The notes: a model not told the origin generated them from the letters alone. Positions 16,648 to 25,082 are shown, numbered from the stretch's first letter. The stretch is DNA of 64,000 nt from Bacillus sp. UNC438CL73TsuS30 (GCF_000482325.1 NZ_KI535296.1:138854-202853), one strand, 5' to 3'. Translations and numbers: made by a program.

Positions 16648-17866
16648 GTGTTTGGGGTGCCTCCTTTTTCAAGTGTTCAAAGGTATTCATAATGGTTTTA
16701 GTCAAGATTTCTATTCCCGTGAACAGGGACTCGTGATTAAAGGTCATTTTTGGGTGATGCAGACCTGGAGATAGGCCGCACCCAAGACCGAGCATGGTTG
16801 CTTTAATGTTTGGCTGCTTGACCGTATAAAAGTGGAAATCCTCGCCGCCGCTTGTTGGATAAGGAGCGGTCGCTTTACCAAGCGTCTCAATGATTGCTTT
16901 TTCCATAAGCTGTTGGGCCTGTGGATCCACTTTGGCTGCAGAAATATTGGCCTTAGTTTCTAGAGCAATCTTCACGTCGTAAAGAATTGAAATGGCTTCC
17001 GCAATTTTTTCCACCTTAGCTGTCAGAGCCTTCATGACCTCATTGGTTTGTGCTCTAAGATCGAGATGGAAGCTTGCATATCCAGGGATGATATTGCTAC
17101 TTTCACCACCGGCATGGAACTTTGTCATCTTCACGGAGGAAGGGACCATTGGGTCGACGTGGATTTTCGCCATTTCATTGATCAGCGCTGCGCCGATTTC
17201 AATTGCATTTTTTCCTAGATGGGGTCTTGCCCCGTGAGCATCCTCACCAATAATTTCTCCGGTGATAAATTTCCCTGCACCATGGAAAATGGCTGGTGTT
17301 GCTGTACCATCCGGGATTTCCTGGATGGGTCGAAGGTGGACGCCATATAAAAAGTCGAGGTCATCGACAAGTCCCTTTTCCACCATCTTAAGGGCTCCGG
17401 TGCCTTTTTCCTCTGCAGGCTGGAACAGAACTTTGAGCTTTCCACTAGGTTGATAGTTTAGTTTTTTTAAGAGTAGCATGGTGCCGATAATCATTGTCAT
17501 ATGGGCATCGTGACCGCAGGAGTGATTGGCTTGGAAGGTGCCATCGACCTCCTGCCAAAGGGCATCGATATCGGTCCGCAGCCCGACTTTACGCGGACCA
17601 TCACCAACCTCAACCACAAGCCCGGTACAATCCTCAAATGTCTGCGGCTCGAACCCGTGCTGCTGTAATAGATTGTTTATGTAAGCGGTAGTCTCTACTT
17701 CTTCCCAACTCGCCTCAGGATTCCGATGCAAATGATCAAAAACCTCAAGTAGCATTGGCCGTAACTCATCAAGCTCAGCTCTCATACAACTCGCCTCAGG
17801 ATTCCGATGCAAATGATCAAAAACCTCAAGTAGCATTGGCCGTAACTCATCAAGCTCAGCTCTCAT
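16631..17866 (-). CDS. M20-family amidohydrolase, likely N-succinyl (N-acyl) L-amino acid deacylase
   Basis: Metal-dependent deacylase, 411 residues. Metal-site motifs: GLRTDIDALW, SCGHDAHM, PAEEKGTGA, and HHPKMTF near the C-terminus, in the order expected for M20D amidohydrolases. In the racemase pathway this enzyme hydrolyses the N-succinyl-L-amino acid and makes the D to L conversion irreversible. The first 27 residues (MRAELDELRPML to NPEAS) are duplicated in tandem by an 81-bp DNA repeat, so the protein carries an N-terminal extension compared with the ancestral form, which would start at residue 28 (position 17785). The outer ATG 17866 has the better ribosome binding site, AGGAGGCG. Confidence 0.86.
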   Translation of the reverse strand: MRAELDELRPMLLEVFDHLHRNPEASCMRAELDELRPMLLEVFDHLHRNPEASWEEVETTAYINNLLQQHGFEPQTFEDCTGLVVEVGDGPRKVGLRTDIDALWQEVDGTFQANHSCGHDAHMTMIIGTMLLLKKLNYQPSGKLKVLFQPAEEKGTGALKMVEKGLVDDLDFLYGVHLRPIQEIPDGTATPAIFHGAGKFITGEIIGEDAHGARPHLGKNAIEIGAALINEMAKIHVDPMVPSSVKMTKFHAGGESSNIIPGYASFHLDLRAQTNEVMKALTAKVEKIAEAISILYDVKIALETKANISAAKVDPQAQQLMEKAIIETLGKATAPYPTSGGEDFHFYTVKQPNIKATMLGLGCGLSPGLHHPKMTFNHESLFTGIEILTKTIMNTFEHLKKEAPQTHEQHC

Positions 17867-17878
17867 ACAACTCGCCTC
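17706..17878. repeat. 81-bp perfect tandem duplication at the start of the M20 gene
   Basis: Two identical 81-bp copies (17706-17786 and 17787-17867) followed by an 11-base partial copy CAACTCGCCTC (17868-17878). The same 11 bases occur in the ribosome binding region and over codons for Glu-Ala-Ser-Trp, which explains how the duplication arose. Confidence 0.95.
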
Positions 17879-17900
17879 CTAAAAAAATGTTTCTTTCAAC

Positions 17901-17956
17901 GGTGACAGGCACCGTTCGTGGACTTTTCGTCCGTTTTGTCCACGTGGGGTGGACAT
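17901..17956 (+). repeat. Type B repeat element B2
   Basis: GGTGACAGGCACC, GTTCGTGGACTTTTCG, GTTTTGTCCACG and GGGGTGGACAT. It lies between the RpiR-type regulator gene and the M20 gene, that is, inside the presumed operon. Very close to B1. Confidence 0.9.
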
Positions 17957-17965
17957 TTAAAATGA

Positions 17966-18820
17966 TTAGTCACAAAAAAGATAGTCGACATTAAGTGTTT
18001 CGTATTGTTGTTTTCTTTTTTCGAATTGTTCTTTATTCTGTACCGATACATTGGCAATTAGGGCATTTAATAAAGAAAAGAGAGACGGCATGGCATCAAG
18101 TGTTGATTTTTCTGGCTGGGATATCGTTAAGATCACATCCGCATACTGGCTAATCGGAGCGACTGATGAATCGGTGATTCCTATTACTGTTGCTCCTTGC
18201 TTCTTTGCAAGCTCTGCCATTTTAACCGTTTCTTTTAAATAGCGGTGGAAGGAGATGGCTAAAAAGACAGATTGGTCATTCATCCGATCCAATGTCATTA
18301 ATAGATGATCGGTATCAGGTTTATATAAGAAAACTCTTTCTCTCATTAATCCCAGGGTAAAGGAAAGCCAATGTGCGGCTGCATAGGAAGAGTGTAAACC
18401 AGTAATAAATATTTGCTTTGCTTGAATGAGGTGATTGACCACTTCTTGGAAATGACTCTCTTCGATTTGTTCGGCAGTCCGCTTGATGTTATGGCAATCC
18501 TGATCCATTACATTTGTAAAGAAATGTGGCTGATTAACCAATTCTAGCTTATTAGAATAGTACTGATCCAAACTGCTTTTTGGTAATAACAAACTTTCCC
18601 TGACGGTTTTCTGCATCTCGGAAAAACCATTAAATTGCAAGGAATAGCAGAAACGAATAACGGTGGTTTCGCTTACCCCCACAGCTTTCCCAATTTCTCC
18701 CGCTGACTTTATCGCAAATTGCTGCGGCTGATCCATTAAATATTTAGCGATTTTTTGCTGGCTCTTGGAGAGGGTAGGGAACTGGGATTTAAGACTTTCT
18801 AGAAATACTATGACAATCAC
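17966..18820 (-). CDS. MurR/RpiR-family transcriptional regulator
   Basis: About 284 residues: N-terminal helix-turn-helix at roughly 10-75 (SKSQQKIAKYLMDQ, GEIGKAVGVSETTVIRFCY) and a C-terminal SIS sugar-isomerase fold at about 115-260 (IFITGLHSSYAAAHW). RpiR proteins usually sense phosphosugars or other small ligands. First gene of the run to the M20, GNAT, racemase and YkvI-type genes. The start is uncertain: the frame opens at TTG 18850 without a ribosome binding site and overlaps a palindrome; GTG 18820 is chosen because GGAAGG precedes it, although it is too close. Two palindromes upstream probably mediate autoregulation. Confidence 0.82.
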   Translation of the reverse strand: MIVIVFLESLKSQFPTLSKSQQKIAKYLMDQPQQFAIKSAGEIGKAVGVSETTVIRFCYSLQFNGFSEMQKTVRESLLLPKSSLDQYYSNKLELVNQPHFFTNVMDQDCHNIKRTAEQIEESHFQEVVNHLIQAKQIFITGLHSSYAAAHWLSFTLGLMRERVFLYKPDTDHLLMTLDRMNDQSVFLAISFHRYLKETVKMAELAKKQGATVIGITDSSVAPISQYADVILTISQPEKSTLDAMPSLFSLLNALIANVSVQNKEQFEKRKQQYETLNVDYLFCD

Positions 18821-18833
18821 CCTTCCATAATGG

Positions 18834-18878
18834 TGAAGTATAAAATTCAAATTAGATAAAAGTGAAGTCTAAACTTCA
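18834..18878. promoter_or_regulatory. Paired palindromic operators of the RpiR-type regulator
   Basis: TGAAGTATAAAATTCA (18834-18849, one imperfect pair) and TGAAGTCTAAACTTCA (18863-18878, perfect). The centres are 29 bases apart, nearly three helical turns, so two dimers could bind the same face. Located directly upstream of the regulator coding region. Confidence 0.55.
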
Positions 18879-18955
18879 CCTAATGAAATAAAAAATAACA
18901 TAATTCAGAAAATTCCGCAACACCCATTTTGGCAATTTCTCAAGGTAACGGATGG

Positions 18956-19010
18956 AGTGACAGGCACCCTTCGTGGACATTTTGTCTATTTTGTCCGTGT
19001 GGGGTGGACT
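18956..19010 (+). repeat. Type B repeat element B3
   Basis: AGTGACAGGCACCC, TTCGTGGACATTTTGTC, TTTTGTCCGTGTG and GGGTGGACT. Located upstream of the RpiR-type regulator operators. Core has two differences from consensus. Confidence 0.87.
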
Positions 19011-19175
19011 TAACCTTTTATGATAAGGTGAAATTGTTGAAGGAAATCATTTTGGATTATAAGTTTAATGAGGAGCTGATTTGAAAGTGGAAAAAGGATA
19101 AAGAGTAATGGGGAAGGGGGATATTTTATAATTAATCGTATCTAAAATAAGTTTCATCTTTTTTTTGCATGAATA

Positions 19176-19445
19176 TTAATCCTCAACATCTGCTTCGGAG
19201 CCCCGGTCCCCATCTGAATAATGTCCTTCAGAAGAGTATTCTCTTTCATAAGAGATTCCGTTTTCATTAGGGTCATTACTTTTAGCATTTTGGTTTCCAC
19301 TGCCTCCGCCGGGGAAAAATAAAAAGGCAACAATAATCGCTACAATTCCTGGAAACCTCTGACCTGTAACGAATAGATATATGCCATCCAAGAAAAAGAG
19401 GCCGCTAATCACCTTTAAAATTACCCTCAAGGTTTTCAGAGTCAT
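19176..19445 (-). CDS. Small membrane protein with acidic tail
   Basis: Protein of 89 residues: two hydrophobic segments (about 8-25 and 30-46), then a glycine-rich turn (FPGGGSGN) and an acidic, serine-rich tail without further hydrophobicity. AGGGGG lies just upstream of the ATG at 19445 but very close to it, so the start is tentative. No family recognised; it stands alone between two type B elements. Confidence 0.6.
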   Translation of the reverse strand: MTLKTLRVILKVISGLFFLDGIYLFVTGQRFPGIVAIIVAFLFFPGGGSGNQNAKSNDPNENGISYEREYSSEGHYSDGDRGSEADVED

Positions 19446-19552
19446 TCCCCCTAGAAAAAAGGATAAATACCACGTATATAAAATGAATATTATCTATATG
19501 GGATTTTTATACATTTCTGTTTCGTTACAATTTCAAACAAAGTGACAATCAA

Positions 19553-19607
19553 AGTGACAGGCACCGGCCGTGGACAAATTGCCAATTTTGTACGCGTGGG
19601 GTGGACA
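19553..19607 (+). repeat. Type B repeat element B4
   Basis: AGTGACAGGCACCG, GCCGTGGACAAATTGCC, AATTTTGTACGCG and GGGGTGGACA. The copy nearest the transposase gene (578 bases away). Confidence 0.88.
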
Positions 19608-19611
19608 AATC

Positions 19612-19645
19612 AAAAAAAAGACTGGGAGAAGTTCCAGCCTTTTTG
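19612..19645. terminator. Intrinsic terminator of the excalibur gene
   Basis: Imperfect stem AAAAGACTGG/CCAGCCTTTTT with A- and T-runs at the outside, 11 bases past the stop at 19657 (minus strand). Confidence 0.65.
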
Positions 19646-19656
19646 CATAAGTATTT

Positions 19657-19932
19657 TTATCGCTCGCAAGCAATCAAATCTTTATCGCGGTCACGCGATG
19701 TATTCGCATCATAAAGTGCCTTTGAAACAAATGGTTTGAAGTGGGTCCTTCCTCCCTTGTTTCTCACTTTCGAAGAACGGGCTACGCCCCCCTTATACAC
19801 CTTATTCATAGCCTTACAGTTTTTAAACGTAACAATCTTTGTTTTCGCTTCTGCTACATTTGGTGAGCTTGAACTATATGAAAAACCTAAAACAAGCCCA
19901 AAAGCGAGTAAAAACGCAAAAAAACGTTTCAT
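19657..19932 (-). CDS. Secreted excalibur-domain calcium-binding protein
   Basis: Exported protein of 91 residues: signal peptide ending near VAEA, then an excalibur domain (about 35-91) with FKNCKAMNKVYKGG and the Asp-rich end TSRDRDKDLIACER. Excalibur is an extracellular domain with a DxDxDG-like loop and two conserved Cys, often fused to nucleases; here it is free. ATG 19932 (AAGGGG 10 bases upstream) is preferred over TTG 19938. The YxPG-like segment is replaced by a basic stretch, so calcium binding is family-based inference. Confidence 0.82.
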   Translation of the reverse strand: MKRFFAFLLAFGLVLGFSYSSSSPNVAEAKTKIVTFKNCKAMNKVYKGGVARSSKVRNKGGRTHFKPFVSKALYDANTSRDRDKDLIACER

Positions 19933-20184
19933 TTTCAAATTACCCCTTTTCCCTATATTTACCTTAAAAATAATAATAATTTACTAATTAATATTTTTCA
20001 ATAGAATAAGAAACTCTTAGAATTAATCTAGGAATCGACAATTTTTTTATAAATCGAGCAGGACTTTAAAACTAGAAATTGAATTATTATTAGGAGAGGA
20101 AACTTGTCTTCTTAAACTCAACAATCCCCCAGTTCCTCGGAACCTTCTCTACCAAACCCAACCATTAAAAAGGAGTGACCCCTT

Positions 20185-20760
20185 ATGGCCCGTAAGCCTC
20201 GCGCCTGGCTCCCCGGCTTTAAATACCACATCATCAGCCGTGGAATTCGAAAACTACCACTATTTTTAGATGACAGCGATCGTTATAAATATCTAAAACT
20301 ACTAGCAGAAATTAAACAAGAATATCCTTTTATCATCCAGGCTTACTGTCTGATGACCAATCACATACATCTTCAGCTTGAAACCATCGACACATCTCCG
20401 AGCATCATTATGAGCCAGCTCAATACCAAATACGCCCGGTACTTCAACAAAAAATACCAGTTTAGCGGACATCTTTTTGAAAAACGCTATAATGGCGAGC
20501 TGATTGATTCTGCCGCCTATGAGCTCGACCTCAGCAAATATATTCACCTAAACCCTGTCAAGGGGGGAATTGTAGCACGCCCTGAGGATTATCCTTGGAG
20601 CAGCAGCCGCGCTTATCTTCTCGGTGAAACCAACCCGCTTATCGAAACGAAGCAGATTTTTTCCTACTTCCCAAACCCGCCAATCGAACATTACCGTGAA
20701 TTTCTCGAAAAGCCATTTATTGATGAAGCAGCAAAACAATTTATTGAAGAAATCTATTGA
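20185..20760 (+). CDS. REP-associated tyrosine transposase (RAYT, Y1 HUH family)
   Basis: Single-strand DNA transposase-like protein, 191 residues, Transposase_17 (IS200-like Y1) fold. Family landmarks: GFKYHIISRG near the N-terminus, the HUH-type motif in MTNHIHLQLE (about residues 52-61), the tyrosine-bearing helix in QLNTKYARYFNKKY and the RAYT signature YIHLNPVKGG with DYPWSSSRAY. The N-terminal MARKPRAW basic start is typical. No IS200 ends or partner gene flank it, as expected for RAYTs, which are single-copy domesticated genes linked to REP palindromes. AAGGAG lies 7 bases upstream of the ATG; the comM-like reading frame starts 15 bases downstream, so they are probably cotranscribed. 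Confidence 0.92.
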   Translation: MARKPRAWLPGFKYHIISRGIRKLPLFLDDSDRYKYLKLLAEIKQEYPFIIQAYCLMTNHIHLQLETIDTSPSIIMSQLNTKYARYFNKKYQFSGHLFEKRYNGELIDSAAYELDLSKYIHLNPVKGGIVARPEDYPWSSSRAYLLGETNPLIETKQIFSYFPNPPIEHYREFLEKPFIDEAAKQFIEEIY

Positions 20761-20775
20761 AAGGAAGACAAAACT

Positions 20776-22295
20776 ATGTCTGCTAAAGTAACCAGCATCG
20801 GCCTAAAAGGGCTTGAGGGCTATCGTGTAAATGTCGAGGTCGGGACATTTGTCGGCAATGACTCAATCAAAATTGTCGGCCTGCCCGATGCAGCTGTGAA
20901 AGAATCCAAACTCCGTATTCTCGCATCCCTTCGTTCCCTCGGCTACACCCTCTCTGGCCAAAACATCATCATCAATCTATCCCCAGCAGAGCAGAAAAAA
21001 AGCGGCCCGACGTTTGACCTTCCAATGGCAGTCAGTGTGTTGTTAAGTCTTAAGGAACTTACCGTTACAATCCCGGAAGAAACCGGCTTTATCGGTGCGC
21101 TGTCCCTGGACGGGCTAATCCAGCCTTTCGAGGGGATGCTAGCAGCCGTGTTGGCCGCCAAAAACCTTGGCCTAAGAAGGCTCTATCTACCCTTTGATGA
21201 AAAACTGCCCTATCTAGAGTTTCCCAAAATGGAACTCGTCCATGTTACTTCATTAAAAGAAGCCATTGCCCATCTAGAGGGCGGATGGCAGCCCCCCATC
21301 CAGCATCAGCCTAAGCAGACGGAACCTGTGACAACCTATCTCGACTTTGCGCAAATCATCGGTCAGCGCTATGCAAAATATGCACTGGAAACAGCAGCCG
21401 CCGGTGAACACCACGTGCTGATTACCGGGCCTCCAGGCTGTGGAAAAAGCTTGCTAGCGGAGTGTTTCCCGACGATTTTACCTGCTTTGACAAAGGATGC
21501 CCAACTTGAAATGATCAGCCTTTACCAGCTGAGAGGGTATAACATTGACGCTCCGAAAATGCCTCCATTTCGGAACCCTCACCATTCCGCTTCTGCTGTT
21601 TCAATTATTGGGGGAGGAAGCTTCCCAAAGCCTGGAGAAATATCGCTAGCCCATCGCGGAGTCTTATTTTTAGATGAGGTTGCTGAGTTTTCGAAAACAA
21701 CATTGGAAATGCTCAGGCAACCCTTGGAAAGTGGGAGTGTGTCCATCAGCCGCACTAATGCTTCAATTTCCTACCCGGCTTCCTTTATTTTGCTGGCTGC
21801 AATGAATCCATGTCCGTGCGGGTATGCCGGGTCAAATAGCCATTATTGTATTTGCACATCAAAGCAAATTCGGGCATACCAAAATAAGCTTTCTGGCCCA
21901 TTACGTGATCGATTTGATATTCAGCTTTTTATGAAATCAGAGGATTTTCGTTCTTTAAAGGGAAAAACGGAGGAGTCTTCGCAAATAGTAAGAAAGAGGG
22001 TAGATTCGGCAAGAGAGAGCAGTACGATCGATATGGGGATGAAATTTGTAATAGCAGGGTGCCTTATGAGGTCTTAGTCAAAATGAGTCCATTAACCAAT
22101 GAACAGCAACGGTCCCTACAACAGGTTTCCATCAAAAAAAATTGGAGTAATCGAACTTATATTAAAATCATCCGGTTGGCTCGGACAATTGCTGACCTGC
22201 ATGGGGTCAGGGAGATTACCGATCAAAGTATTTGGGAAGCCATTAAATTGAACACAGGTGTAAGTGGGAGACGCAAAAGCAGTCTTATTTTATAA
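20776..22295 (+). pseudogene. Frameshifted YifB/ComM Mg-chelatase-like AAA ATPase
   Basis: The first 410 residues are a good ComM/YifB protein: N-terminal lon-S5-like domain, Walker A GPPGCGKS, Walker B GVLFLDEVAEF and the GNPCPCGY-like segment MNPCPCGYAG. The frame is lost at a (AG)4 run at 22012-22019 and ends at 22077. The missing C-terminus continues in the +2-shifted frame (QYDRYGDEICNSRVPYE from 22020 onward, to the stop at 22295) with full family similarity. Removing two bases (one AG) restores an intact protein of about 506 residues. ComM/YifB is a branch-migration helicase for natural transformation in Gram-negatives; the Bacillus role is unclear. Either a genuine slippage mutation or a sequencing error. 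Confidence 0.88.
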
Positions 22296-22300
22296 AGGAA

Positions 22301-22334
22301 AAGGGATGTAGAGGCTTAATCTACATCCCTTTTT
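22301..22334. terminator. Bidirectional intrinsic terminator
   Basis: Stem GGGATGTAGA/TCTACATCCC with flanking A and T runs between the yifB-like pseudogene and the convergent protease gene. Confidence 0.85.
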
Positions 22335-22350
22335 CCATTGGATGAACTAG

Positions 22351-23736
22351 TTACTCATCCTCTTTTTTCTGATTCTTTTGCTGCTCTTGTAAGGCTTTCA
22401 GGAGCTCCTGTACATCAATTTTTCCATCTTTATTTAGGTCAGCGAGAATGCTATCCGGCGTGCTTTGTGGCGTTGGGGTAGGAGGAACAGGTGCCGGCGA
22501 CGGATTTGCTGCTACCGTAAGAGCCTGCTGTTTTGGTCTAAAGGCAAACGTGAAAACCAATAGTAAAATGACTAAGAGCCCTGAAACACCATCGACAATA
22601 TAGAAGAGGGTGCGGTAATCGGACCAAAGAATTTTACTGTCGTCGACCCTTTTCTCCGCATTGGTGATGTATTGCTTGATTTCTGAATGATTCGGGTAGA
22701 TCCGCTGGACGGCCTCAAATTTTTCTAAGGCATTTTTGTAATAACCGCCCCAATACAATTGAAGTCCTTCTTTATAGAGAGTGTCGGTGTCGCTCTTTGA
22801 ATTTTTGGCACCAGCATCGTTAACAAATTCCTTCACGGTATTAACCGGCACGGCAAAGTTAAAGCCTTGAACCTCCTGTCCATTGACGGTGTCGCCTCTA
22901 AATGTTAATAAACCAATGATTTCTCCTTTTTCGTTCACCACTGGTCCGCCGCTATTTCCGTGGGTGGCGGCAGCATTTAGTTGAATCACTGGACTACCTT
23001 GCTTCGTATTTTTTGAAGCGGTGGTGATCTGGCCGCTATTGGTTGTCGAAATTAACGAGGAATCTGGCGATAATAGGTCAGAATCAGCCGCCGCTGGATA
23101 GCCGCTGACCCAGATATTGTCTTGGTTTTGGATATTATCGGAGTTTCCAAGTGTTAAAGTAGGGAAGTTTTTCCCTTCGATTTTGAGCACAGCTACGTCT
23201 TTGCCTTGATTAACAGGGGCACCGTAGGCTTTAATTTCCCCGTTGAGAATATCTCCGCCAGGCAAGATTACTTTTGTGACCATCTGAACGTCAGTGTAGA
23301 GATTATATTTAGCGAGATAATTTACGACAGCATTATAGTCGTAATTATAGGTTTTAGCGATTTGCTCGGCCAGCTGATGCATGGCTTCTGTGGCAACATC
23401 ACCTTTTTCCATTTTGGAGATTTCTACTACATGGGCATTGGTTACGATATAGCCATTTGAACTAATAATCGCACCGGACCCAGACCCGCCAATTACGGAT
23501 TGATAGTTTAATTGTTTTAAAAAATCGTTGATATCTGCGTTATAGCCGTTATATTGCCAGCTGACAACGGCATAGTTCACAATACGTACAACGGCAGGAC
23601 GGATGTACTCCGCAAGCTTTTGCCCGGTCTTTAAACTTCCAGTGGACGGCTTAATGCTCATTAGAAAGAAGGAAGTAACCATAACCGCAATAAGCAGCAC
23701 ACTGATTGGAATTGTAAAAATGGCCCGTTTTTTCAA
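22351..23736 (-). CDS. Membrane-anchored trypsin-like (HtrA-type) serine protease with EF-hand-like tail
   Basis: Protein of 461 residues. An N-terminal transmembrane anchor (about 5-25) precedes an extracytoplasmic S1 protease domain with catalytic His in NAHVV, Asp in DVAVLKI and Ser in HGNSGGP. A helical TPR-like stretch (about 320-370, LYWGGYYKNALEKF) follows, then a second membrane helix at about 382-405, a proline-rich linker and a cytosolic-side C-terminus with the 12-residue loop DLNKDGKIDVQE that fits an EF-hand/dockerin calcium loop. No PDZ domain is seen, unlike classical HtrA. TTG 23736 start with AAGGGGTG upstream. Confidence 0.86.
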   Translation of the reverse strand: MKKRAIFTIPISVLLIAVMVTSFFLMSIKPSTGSLKTGQKLAEYIRPAVVRIVNYAVVSWQYNGYNADINDFLKQLNYQSVIGGSGSGAIISSNGYIVTNAHVVEISKMEKGDVATEAMHQLAEQIAKTYNYDYNAVVNYLAKYNLYTDVQMVTKVILPGGDILNGEIKAYGAPVNQGKDVAVLKIEGKNFPTLTLGNSDNIQNQDNIWVSGYPAAADSDLLSPDSSLISTTNSGQITTASKNTKQGSPVIQLNAAATHGNSGGPVVNEKGEIIGLLTFRGDTVNGQEVQGFNFAVPVNTVKEFVNDAGAKNSKSDTDTLYKEGLQLYWGGYYKNALEKFEAVQRIYPNHSEIKQYITNAEKRVDDSKILWSDYRTLFYIVDGVSGLLVILLLVFTFAFRPKQQALTVAANPSPAPVPPTPTPQSTPDSILADLNKDGKIDVQELLKALQEQQKNQKKEDE

Positions 23737-23822
23737 AAAGGAAACACCCCTTAATCAAATTTTCACCTCAGCAATATATTCAGGGAACAGAAAAATGTAG
23801 TTTTGTACACAAAAAAATAAGC

Positions 23823-23878
23823 GGTGCCTGACACCGCTCGTGGACTTTTTGGGTGTTTTGTGCGTGTGAGGTGGACAT
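23823..23878 (+). repeat. Type B repeat element B5 with inverted core
   Basis: Here the core reads GGTGCCTGACACC, which is the reverse complement of the usual core with one change, while the rest (CGTGGACTTTTTGG, GTTTTGTGCGTGTG, GGTGGACATGA) has normal orientation. It lies between the protease and amidase genes. Confidence 0.85.
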
Positions 23879-23926
23879 GACTGATCCAATCCCGATCTAA
23901 TCATATCCAACCGGTAGAATTAAGCG

Positions 23927-24811
23927 CTATTTGATTTCGGCACCTGTTTCTGGTCCTGCGTATATTTGTACTTTTCCAAGTTGTTTTGTTTGGATGATAT
24001 AGACATTTGGCCAGGTCTCACCTAGGATTTCGTATTGTAATCCGCCATATTTACTTGGACGCAATTGATCAGGCAGGGCATTTTTTTTGATTGGATCTTT
24101 ATTAAGCGGGTAAATTCTCCAGGAATCGGCTGAAGCCGGCAGGAAAAGTGTCTTCTTCTTACTGTCAGTGCTCTCTTTTGTATTGGATGGTGCAGAAGTG
24201 GCCGGCCGTTCTGAAGCCTTTTTAGAATCTGAAGCTGTTTTCGTTGTCGTTTTTGTTGTTTTTGTCAACTTATGGAGGTTGAGTGCTTTAGCGAGTCCAT
24301 TTACATGGCCGCGTGCTACGTTGTTTATCCAATCTGGATCCTTCATTTTTGCTAAATCATGGGCATTGTCAATAAAACCATTTTCCGAAAGCATCGCATC
24401 CATGTTAGATTCCCGAAGAACGTGGTAGTTTGCTTTTTTTGTACCACGATCAATAAGATCGTTTAATTTAATGACTTCTTTATGAATGGTCTGCTGAATT
24501 TCCGCAGTCCGTGAATTGTTAGAAAGAAGGTCATGGATATAATCCTCGTAGCCGATTCCGCCACCAGAATTAATGTGAATAGCCAAGTAAAAATCTGCAC
24601 CCCAAGCATTCGCCATATCAGTCCGCTCTTCGAGAGAAACCGTTTGGTCGCGGGTTCTGCTCATTTTGACTGTGGCATTCTCATATTCATCCTCTAAAAT
24701 ATCGCGAATTCTTGTGGCAATTTTCAGAGTGACATCTTTCTCGGCTAAACCTGTTCCGGTTGCTCCCGGGTCACTTCCACCATGACCGGGGTCAACAAAT
24801 ATCTTTACCAT
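23927..24811 (-). CDS. N-acetylmuramoyl-L-alanine amidase with C-terminal wall-binding domain
   Basis: Peptidoglycan amidase, 294 residues. Amidase_3 zinc fold at about 1-175: metal-binding His in VDPGHGGSDPGA, Glu in AEKDVTLK, His in LAIHINSG and catalytic Glu in SENGFIDN. A Thr/Lys/Ser-rich linker leads to a C-terminal domain at about 220-294 (LFLPASADSWRIYPLN, GGLQYEILG, VQIYAGPETGAEI) that matches the Amidase02_C type wall-binding module known from Bacillus phage lysins and spore-related amidases. There is no signal peptide, as in CwlC-like mother-cell amidases. ATG 24811 has AAGGAGGTGATAAAT upstream; the GTG at 24820 lies inside that site. Confidence 0.9.
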   Translation of the reverse strand: MVKIFVDPGHGGSDPGATGTGLAEKDVTLKIATRIRDILEDEYENATVKMSRTRDQTVSLEERTDMANAWGADFYLAIHINSGGGIGYEDYIHDLLSNNSRTAEIQQTIHKEVIKLNDLIDRGTKKANYHVLRESNMDAMLSENGFIDNAHDLAKMKDPDWINNVARGHVNGLAKALNLHKLTKTTKTTTKTASDSKKASERPATSAPSNTKESTDSKKKTLFLPASADSWRIYPLNKDPIKKNALPDQLRPSKYGGLQYEILGETWPNVYIIQTKQLGKVQIYAGPETGAEIK

Positions 24812-24907
24812 ATTTATCACCTCCTTATTTTATATGTAAGCGGCCAAACTCCCGCTATAGGTCCATCGAACCGAAAAAAGATGGGTGAAAAATAAATGAC
24901 AATATAA

Positions 24908-24963
24908 GGTGACAGGCACCGCCCGTGGACAAATGGGTAAAATTGTCCGTGTGGAATGGACAT
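24908..24963 (+). repeat. Type B repeat element B6
   Basis: GGTGACAGGCACC, GCCCGTGGACAAATGGG, AAAATTGTCCGTGTGG and AATGGACAT. In the divergent gap between the amidase gene and the M15 peptidase gene. The GGACAA/TTGTCC stem is intact. Confidence 0.9.
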
Positions 24964-25082
24964 GATTACCCTTCCAGAAATTGCTGTCAACTTTTATTAG
25001 AATTATAGATTTTTAAATCCCATATTTTTGGTAGAATAGAAAAGTCGTGTTTTTATAGGTAAATCGTACTAAGGGGGCAGGC

